Assembly: GCA_937880075.1 (NCBI GenBank)
Contig: CALFLM010000074.1
Span: 1-9,765 of the forward strand
Source: an uncultured Romboutsia sp.
Lineage (GTDB): Bacteria; Bacillota; Clostridia; Peptostreptococcales; Peptostreptococcaceae
Length of the DNA stretch: 9,765 nucleotides
Direction of reading: 5' to 3'
Positions 1 through 4,516 of the stretch are shown one piece after another; the stretch's first letter is position 1; each line of letters opens with the position of its first letter. Made by a program: the position numbers and the translations under genes. Below the pieces are notes generated by a model, which was given only the letters and a program-made list of their open reading frames with translations, made no database searches and had not been told where the DNA came from.

Positions 1-327
1 AACAAGTCCATAATTAAATCCTAAATCTACAACATTTGCTCCAAAATGAGAGTTCATCTTCAACTCTTCTTTGAAGCTGCTTACTTGAAATCCAGCTCTA
101 GCAGATTCATTGACTTCCTGTAGACAAATTATATCTGCATCAGATTGCTTTAAAAAGTCAATTGTATCAAAAAGTGTAGGAAACATATTCTTATTAAGTC
201 CACTATGTATATTGTAGCTTATTATATTAATTTCCTTTTTATGAGGAAATAACATTATCTCTATAATTAAAGATATTGACATTATAATTATTGTCAAAAT
301 TATTATAATAAATTTGCTCTTTTTTAT
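1..327 (-). CDS. Endonuclease/exonuclease/phosphatase (EEP) family protein, N-terminal fragment
   Basis: Only the first ~109 codons are in the window; the gene continues past position 1. The frame gives a short basic start (KKSK), one hydrophobic segment of about 20 residues (FIIIILTIIIMSISLIIEIM), then INIISYNIHSG and, about 30 residues on, DADIICLQEVNE. The YNIHSG and LQEV motifs are the first Asn- and the catalytic Glu-bearing motifs of the DNase I-like EEP fold, which cleaves phosphodiester bonds in nucleic acids, phospholipids or inositol phosphates. The N-terminal segment looks like a signal anchor, so the enzyme domain is probably outside the membrane; the substrate cannot be told. There is no ATG at the expected start. 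AAGGAG (343-338) sits 10 nt before an in-frame ATA at 327, and a TGA lies two codons further upstream. Other in-frame starts (TTG 297, ATG 282) would cut the membrane segment and have no ribosome site. Family call is firm; the start is uncertain. Confidence 0.8.
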   Translation of the reverse strand, partial: MKKSKFIIIILTIIIMSISLIIEIMLFPHKKEINIISYNIHSGLNKNMFPTLFDTIDFLKQSDADIICLQEVNESARAGFQVSSFKEELKMNSHFGANVVDLGFNYGLV

Positions 328-337
328 AGTGTATCAA

Positions 338-343
338 CTCCTT
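338..343 (-). promoter_or_regulatory. Ribosome binding site for the EEP gene
   Basis: AAGGAG on the minus strand. The nearest in-frame codon at usable distance is ATA at 327-325 (10-nt gap). A TTG directly abutting the site (337-335) is in another frame and has no spacing. The site is what makes a non-AUG start worth considering. Confidence 0.5.
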
Positions 344-359
344 CTGTCTTCTCATTTAT

Positions 360-365
360 ATTATA
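360..365 (-). promoter_or_regulatory. Probable -10 element of the EEP gene
   Basis: Minus-strand TATAAT just downstream of the preceding gene's terminator. Transcription would begin near 353, giving a leader of only about 25 nt before the AAGGAG-associated start and making an ATG at 355 an unlikely start. The -35 region at 17 nt is poor (TGTCTT). Confidence 0.4.
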
Positions 366-370
366 TGCGA

Positions 371-409
371 ATAAAAAAAATAAAGACACTTATATAAGTA
401 TCTTTATTT
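371..409 (-). terminator. Rho-independent terminator of the SAP-like gene
   Basis: Inverted repeat 378-393 / 394-409 followed on the minus strand by a U-rich run (377-371). It pairs without mismatch only as minus-strand RNA, where one position is a G-U wobble; on the plus strand the same position is C-A. It lies 9 nt past the stop codon of the 418-1023 gene. Confidence 0.75.
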
Positions 410-417
410 TTATAGTT

Positions 418-1023
418 TTATTTTTTATTTGTAAGTTTTTCTTTCATAATATAATTTATAACTTTTCGCCTTATATCCTCAGCACCTTCCTCGTCCTCTA
501 CATTTATATCTAATAGTCTAGCTATAGATTTCATATCATTTCTAGTTTTGGATTTATAACTTTCTATTAAATCTAGCTTTATCTTCTTTGGCTCTAATAT
601 ATATTCCTCATTTCCGCTTCTATAGACTACGTATTTTTTAGAGTATTCTTTTCTATTTGAATATATATAGTTAGATATTCTTTTCAAGGCTTGAGTATAT
701 GAACTTTTCAAATTAACATTAATTCCTAAATATTTAGCAAATTTAACCAATTCTTTTTTTGATTTAAACAATTCCTCTGATTTTATTACCCTAGCCACAG
801 ATTGAATATTTTCTTGACTAGAACCTATTTTTAATATTTTTAAATATACTTTATTTACGCTCATATCTTCTAAGTAGTTTTTTATATTCTCATTTATAAT
901 TTTATCTACATTACCTTTAAAATATTTTTGGACACCCTTTTGAGATGAGTAATTACTAATTTCTTCTTGGGCCATTTCTAGTATCATTCTTTTTAAATTT
1001 TCTTTATATACTCTCTCTTCCAA
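418..1023 (-). CDS. Basic protein with two SAP/HeH-like helical repeats, function unknown
   Basis: I do not recognise a named family. From the chosen TTG start the product is 201 residues, Lys-rich, without signal peptide or membrane segment, so cytoplasmic. Residues 1-60 are helical and charged. Two segments resemble each other: about 87-124 (KSKKELVKFAKYLGINVNL ... LKRISNYI) and 157-195 (KTRNDMKSIARLLDINVED ... IRRKVINYI). Each reads helix, short LGI/LDI-NV extension, helix, the pattern of SAP or HeH modules that often bind nucleic acid. Nucleic acid binding is therefore an inference. The frame stays open to an ATG at 1200, but that ATG has no ribosome site and the extra 59 residues are unlike the rest; the TTG at 1023 has GGAG 4 nt upstream and a TATAAT at 1053-1048. 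It stands alone, with its own terminator. Confidence 0.7.
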   Translation of the reverse strand: MEERVYKENLKRMILEMAQEEISNYSSQKGVQKYFKGNVDKIINENIKNYLEDMSVNKVYLKILKIGSSQENIQSVARVIKSEELFKSKKELVKFAKYLGINVNLKSSYTQALKRISNYIYSNRKEYSKKYVVYRSGNEEYILEPKKIKLDLIESYKSKTRNDMKSIARLLDINVEDEEGAEDIRRKVINYIMKEKLTNKK

Positions 1024-1027
1024 GATA

Positions 1028-1036
1028 CTCCCCCCC
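1028..1036 (-). promoter_or_regulatory. Ribosome binding site containing a G7 tract
   Basis: On the minus strand seven G residues (1036-1030) run into AG (1029-1028), then TATC and the TTG start. This is the strongest ribosome site for the downstream gene and decides its start. The homopolymer is striking in such an AT-rich region and could slip during replication. Confidence 0.6.
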
Positions 1037-1047
1037 TGATTATTTAT

Positions 1048-1053
1048 ATTATA
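1048..1053 (-). promoter_or_regulatory. Possible -10 element of the SAP-like gene
   Basis: Minus-strand TATAAT placed so that transcription would start near 1041, about 18 nt before the TTG start and just ahead of the G-rich ribosome site. No good -35 box is seen, and TATAAT strings are common by chance in this composition. Confidence 0.35.
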
Positions 1054-1201
1054 TTCAATAAATTTTAAAATGTGAGTTAAGTACTTGAACAATTTTAAAT
1101 CTACGTAAAAATAATTTATATATTTTTCATTTTGTATGTATATAGAAATTAAATCTGGATATAATATTAATGTAAAATAAAACATACTCAATCTCCCCAT
1201 T

Positions 1202-1235
1202 AGACTTCTATTTTCCCCAATAGAAGTCTTTTTTT
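1202..1235 (+). terminator. Plus-strand terminator-like hairpin without an upstream plus-strand gene
   Basis: A perfect 11-bp stem (1202-1212 with 1219-1229), a six-base loop TTCCCC and seven or more T residues on the plus strand. It has the full form of an intrinsic terminator for rightward transcription, but all nearby genes are leftward. On the minus strand the stem is preceded by A residues and followed by AATGGGG, so it does not look like a leftward terminator. It may end an antisense or small RNA, or block rightward transcription from entering the copZ-like gene. Confidence 0.6.
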
Positions 1236-1269
1236 ATAAAAATATAGACATCCATTAATTTGGATGCCT
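1236..1269 (-). terminator. Rho-independent terminator of the copZ-like gene
   Basis: Stem 1246-1253 / 1262-1269 with an eight-base loop, followed on the minus strand by a U-rich stretch (1245-1236). One stem position is G-U on the minus strand but A-C on the plus strand, so it is built for leftward transcripts. It lies just past the stop of the HMA gene. Confidence 0.7.
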
Positions 1270-1275
1270 TTATTT

Positions 1276-1494
1276 CTAATATTTCATTATATCTTTTAGT
1301 TCAAAATCTAATTCTTCTATAACTTCTCTCAACTTAGTTATATCTATATCATCGTTTATATCAACTATTGCATATTTATTCTCTAAGCTAATTTCTATAA
1401 CTTTAACTCCTTTTATATCTTCTGTAAGGGCTGTATTTAAGTGATTTACGCAGTGGTTACAACTCATTCCATCTATTAATAACTTCTTTTTCAT
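1276..1494 (-). CDS. copZ: Copper chaperone-like heavy-metal-associated (HMA) domain protein
   Basis: A 72-residue single-domain protein, close to the usual 68-72 of CopZ. The metal site GMSCNHC (Met10, Cys12, Cys15) is the HMA MxCxxC motif, followed by a helix (VNHLNTALTEDI), the strand KVIEISLENKYAIVDI and a second helix (TKLREVIEELDF), giving the expected ferredoxin-like order. Such proteins bind Cu(I) through the two Cys residues and pass it to a P-type ATPase or a copper-sensing regulator in the cytoplasm. No copA or csoR is in the window, so the partner must be elsewhere. The start is an ATG with AAGGAGG 8 nt upstream. The gene is monocistronic: its own terminator follows it and the operon terminator precedes it. 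The HMA domain is certain; copper rather than another soft metal is by analogy. Confidence 0.88.
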   Translation of the reverse strand: MKKKLLIDGMSCNHCVNHLNTALTEDIKGVKVIEISLENKYAIVDINDDIDITKLREVIEELDFELKDIMKY

Positions 1495-1636
1495 ATTAGA
1501 ATACCTCCTTATACCTTATATATATTGTATCATAATATTTATTATATATATATTAAAGTTAAAAATATAGGTATCATTTATAATTTAAATATTATTAGTA
1601 ATATTTTTAATTATTGTAAAAGATAAATTATTATAT
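1495..1636. other. AT-rich intergenic region upstream of the copZ-like gene
   Basis: About 140 bases of almost pure A+T between the SBP operon terminator and the HMA gene. Apart from the AAGGAGG ribosome site near 1504-1510 I see no convincing promoter pair: several TATAAT-like strings occur but none has a good -35. No recognisable copper-regulator operator was found by eye. Confidence 0.4.
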
Positions 1637-1680
1637 AAGTATAAAATCACCTAATAAAATTATTAGATGCTTTTATACTT
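1637..1680 (-). terminator. Terminator hairpin at the end of the polA-coaE-SLT-SBP operon
   Basis: Long stem: 1637-1646 with 1671-1680 (10 bp), one mismatch, then 1648-1655 with 1662-1669 (8 bp), loop about six bases. One inner pair is G-U on the minus strand and C-A on the plus strand, showing leftward orientation. It overlaps the SBP stop codon. The following minus-strand sequence is U-rich but not an unbroken run. Confidence 0.65.
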
Positions 1681-3358
1681 ATTTTGCTATATCAAGATTA
1701 GTAATGCCTTCATATATATCAAAGCTATTAGGACTTATTTTACCTTCTATTCTCTTATTACTTACTATATAATCATCTCTAATAACTAAACTCATAAATA
1801 GTGCATTTTCATTTACATATTTCTGAATTGATTTGTATATATCGCTTATTTGAGATTCTGTAGTTGCATTTTTTAACGAATTAATATAATTAGTTAATTT
1901 TTCATCTTCATACCCTATACTCTCAAGTATATTAGTTGAATCTGGTACCAAAGATAATTCCCACCCAACTAATGCTAAATCATAATTTTTCTCATTTAAA
2001 GCCTTACTCATATCTTCACTTGATAACTCTTCAATTGTATTTTTTATCCCTATATCTTTCAAATTATCACTTATTATATAAGCTGACTTTATTCTTTCTG
2101 AATTATCTTTATTTACTATTATCTTTAAATTTAATTTTGATATTTGCTCCTTTATTTCTTTCTTTTTATCATCTTCTGTATTTGTTACATTATTAGCTGT
2201 ATTATCTTTTTTATTATTTGTTTCTAAATTTGATTTATTAACGTCTTGTGATGTATCTTTATTATCATTTGTATTTTCAGCTGTATTGTTGATATTTTCA
2301 TTTGCCTCAAGAGTTACTTCTGATAAATATTTTTTAGCGTTTTCTTTACTATACTCTAAAGTCTTTATATCTTTATCATAATACTTTGACTTAGAATTAA
2401 GTGGAAAATTTATTAAAGTAGCATTATTTATATACCCTTCTTCAAGTATTTTCTTCTTATTAATCGAACTTGTTATAGCTTTTCTAAAGTTTATATCTTT
2501 AAAAAATTCATTATCATAATTAAAAAGCAAACATTCATAATTTCTACTTTCATATGTAGTTGTTTTAAACTCTTTTTCATGGAATTTACTTAAATCATCT
2601 AATGAAATCTTAGCTATATCACTATCTAGTGATATGACCATAGATACTTGAGCTTCTTCATCTGGTACAATTTCAACATCTATATTTTTTGCAGTTGATG
2701 GAAGTTGATCATAATAACCATCATTAATAATTAATGATATATTTTTTCTTTCCTCATAATTTTTTATTTTATATGCTCCATTTCCTACTAGATTATTTTT
2801 GTAGTTATTTATATTCTTACTATTCTCTAGTTGTTTCTCTGATACTATGGGAAATATTAATGTATCTATAGAAAAGGCATATTTATTCTTAAAATTTATA
2901 CTAAACTCTTTATCATTAATTATTGATATAGATGATATATTTTCAATTAGTACATTATATGGACTATCAATATTTTGCTTAATTAAATCTACAGTAAATT
3001 TCACATCACCAGAAGTTAATATAGTTCCATCATGCCATTTAATATCTTTTAGTTTAATATTTATAGCCATACCATCATTTGCTATGTTATATGCTTCTAC
3101 TAACTGCGGAACAGTATCATAATTTTCGTCTATAGTAAATAGACTATCATATATTAAGTTCATTATATAACCAACTGATTTATTTTTATTAGTTATAGGA
3201 TTTATAGTTTCAGGTTGCATCATAGTTAAATTTATAGTTTTAGAAGTTATTGCACTAGGTTTATTCTCTAAAATCTCTCCACTTTGTTCTTCCTCACTAC
3301 ATCCAACTAAGCTGGCTACCATAACTAGAATAATAGTCATAATTTTTATCTTATTCAT
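1679..3358 (-). CDS. Family-5 (peptide/nickel type) ABC transporter substrate-binding lipoprotein
   Basis: 559 residues. A lipoprotein signal peptide ends in the lipobox LVGC (Cys20), so it is tethered to the outer face of the membrane. The rest is a family-5 solute-binding protein: TINPITNKNKSVGYIMNLIYDSLFT (about 52-75), the IKWHDGTILTSGDVKFT block (106-122), the VGNGAYKI signature (191-198), INFRKAITSSINKKKIL (289-304) and a C-terminal NYDLALVGWELS region (458-469). Family members capture oligopeptides or other small ligands and deliver them to an ABC permease; no permease or ATPase gene is nearby, so it either serves a transporter encoded elsewhere or acts alone. Residues about 352-400 are an Asn/Asp/Thr/Lys-rich low-complexity insert unlike the rest. 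The start is an ATG with AAGGAAGG inside the end of the upstream gene, 4 nt after its stop. It is the last gene of the operon. Confidence 0.9.
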   Translation of the reverse strand: MNKIKIMTIILVMVASLVGCSEEEQSGEILENKPSAITSKTINLTMMQPETINPITNKNKSVGYIMNLIYDSLFTIDENYDTVPQLVEAYNIANDGMAINIKLKDIKWHDGTILTSGDVKFTVDLIKQNIDSPYNVLIENISSISIINDKEFSINFKNKYAFSIDTLIFPIVSEKQLENSKNINNYKNNLVGNGAYKIKNYEERKNISLIINDGYYDQLPSTAKNIDVEIVPDEEAQVSMVISLDSDIAKISLDDLSKFHEKEFKTTTYESRNYECLLFNYDNEFFKDINFRKAITSSINKKKILEEGYINNATLINFPLNSKSKYYDKDIKTLEYSKENAKKYLSEVTLEANENINNTAENTNDNKDTSQDVNKSNLETNNKKDNTANNVTNTEDDKKKEIKEQISKLNLKIIVNKDNSERIKSAYIISDNLKDIGIKNTIEELSSEDMSKALNEKNYDLALVGWELSLVPDSTNILESIGYEDEKLTNYINSLKNATTESQISDIYKSIQKYVNENALFMSLVIRDDYIVSNKRIEGKISPNSFDIYEGITNLDIAK

Positions 3359-3362
3359 CGAT

Positions 3363-3914
3363 TTAACCTTCCTTGCTATATAACTTGTTGTACATTTTAT
3401 AATTTTTAGTTATTTTCTTTACATACATTGAAGTCTCTTCAAATGGTATTAAATCTAGTGATATTCCATCTTTACTATAACTATGATCATTTAGCCATTT
3501 GTTAACATTCCCTGACCCTCCATTGTACGCTGCTATAACTAAATCCAATCGACCGAATTCTTTATATAATTTATTTAAATACCAACAACCTATTTTTATA
3601 TTGGTCTCAGGGTCAAATATATCTATATCTCCTAAATTCATTTCTTCTTTTGCCCATTCCCTTGTTATATCACTTATTTGCATAAGTCCTTTAGCACCTT
3701 TATGAGATACAGCACCTTTTCTAAACTTGCTTTCAACTTTAATAACACTATATACTAAATTTTCATCTAAACCAAATTCCTTTGAATATATTTCAACATA
3801 TTCTGAGTACTTTCTAGGATATAATATTTTATTAATAGTTCCTTTTTCTATTAGTATAAAAGTACATAGTATTATAATAATAGCTAAAACAAAAAATATT
3901 TTTTTCTTAGCCAC
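3363..3914 (-). CDS. Membrane-anchored lytic murein transglycosylase (SLT family)
   Basis: 183 residues with a GTG start. A short basic N terminus and a hydrophobic segment (about 6-22) form a membrane anchor, placing the enzyme outside the cell. The SLT lysozyme-like domain spans about 37-178: catalytic Glu61 in VIKVESKF, GAKGLMQI (73-80), a NIKIGCWYLNKL helix (105-116), AAYNGGSGNV (128-137) and the late helix YVKKITKNY. Enzymes of this family cut the MurNAc-GlcNAc bond of peptidoglycan, leaving a 1,6-anhydro end, and act in wall turnover, secretion or sporulation. All key motifs are intact. GAAGGAG 7 nt upstream supports the GTG, which overlaps the end of coaE by 8 nt, so translation is probably coupled. 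The gene resembles small YjbJ/Slt-type proteins, but I do not give a firm symbol. Confidence 0.92.
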   Translation of the reverse strand: MAKKKIFFVLAIIIILCTFILIEKGTINKILYPRKYSEYVEIYSKEFGLDENLVYSVIKVESKFRKGAVSHKGAKGLMQISDITREWAKEEMNLGDIDIFDPETNIKIGCWYLNKLYKEFGRLDLVIAAYNGGSGNVNKWLNDHSYSKDGISLDLIPFEETSMYVKKITKNYKMYNKLYSKEG

Positions 3915-4509
3915 ACCAATTCTCCTTCATATATAATAAAAATTCGTTTGTTTTCTCTTTAAGTTCTTTTAAGTCTCCAGAATTGTCTAATACATAATCT
4001 GCATACTTTACCTTATCTTCTTGACTTATTTGAGAGCTTATCCTGCTTAAAGCTTCTTCTTTAGTACAATTATCCCTTTTTTGTATTCTATTTACTTGAA
4101 TATCCTCATTGCAAGTTATAACTAACACTTTATCAACTATATCCAAATAACCACCTTCTATTAATAAAGGCGCATCTATTGCTACTATATATTTATTATA
4201 TAATTTAGCTTTTTCTATTTCATTTAATATTTTTTCCTTAATTTTGGGATGTGTTAAATTATTTAGCTCTATAAGTTTATTGTCATCATTAAATACTATA
4301 TTTCCTAAAGCTTTTCTATTTAAGCTTCCATCTTTATTTTTTATACTATCACCAAAATGTTCAAATGCTAAAGCTAAAAGTTTTTCATCTTCAAAAATTT
4401 TTCTAGATATTATGTCTGCATCTATTATATCTATATTATTATCTTTTAATATATTAGATAGACTGCTCTTTCCACAACCTATACTTCCTGTTAATCCTAA
4501 TATAATCAT
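3907..4509 (-). CDS. coaE: Dephospho-CoA kinase
   Basis: Catalyses the last step of coenzyme A synthesis, ATP-dependent phosphorylation of the 3'-hydroxyl of dephospho-CoA, in the cytoplasm. From the chosen start it is 200 residues, the normal length. It shows the Walker A loop GSIGCGKSS (8-16), the IIDADIISR motif (28-36) that holds the catalytic Asp, THPKI (86-90), the DAPLLIEGG block (112-120) and the arginine-rich lid with QVNRIQKRD (138-146). An ATG at 4530 is also in frame but would overlap polA and add seven residues; the ATG at 4509 has AGGTG (beginning in the polA stop codon) 4 nt upstream and gives the usual family start MIILGLTG. It follows polA by 7 nt and overlaps the transglycosylase by 8 nt, so the genes share a transcript. 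coaE next to polA is common in Firmicutes. Confidence 0.96.
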   Translation of the reverse strand: MIILGLTGSIGCGKSSLSNILKDNNIDIIDADIISRKIFEDEKLLALAFEHFGDSIKNKDGSLNRKALGNIVFNDDNKLIELNNLTHPKIKEKILNEIEKAKLYNKYIVAIDAPLLIEGGYLDIVDKVLVITCNEDIQVNRIQKRDNCTKEEALSRISSQISQEDKVKYADYVLDNSGDLKELKEKTNEFLLYMKENWCG

Positions 4510-4516
4510 AAAACAC

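Noticed and set aside
1024..1200. N-terminal extension of the SAP-like protein to an ATG at 1200
   Set aside because: No ribosome site precedes that ATG, the extension is hydrophobic and aromatic unlike the rest, and it spans a likely promoter and the G7 ribosome site of the TTG start.
1936..2196. Plus-strand open frame inside the SBP gene (and similar ones inside slt, coaE and polA)
   Set aside because: They are antisense to well-conserved genes, have Leu/Ile/Ser-rich products from complementing AT-rich codons, and lack ribosome sites.
3912..3930. Programmed frameshift at the coaE/transglycosylase overlap
   Set aside because: An 8-nt overlap with a well-spaced GAAGGAG and GTG is ordinary translational coupling; no slippery sequence with a following structure was seen.
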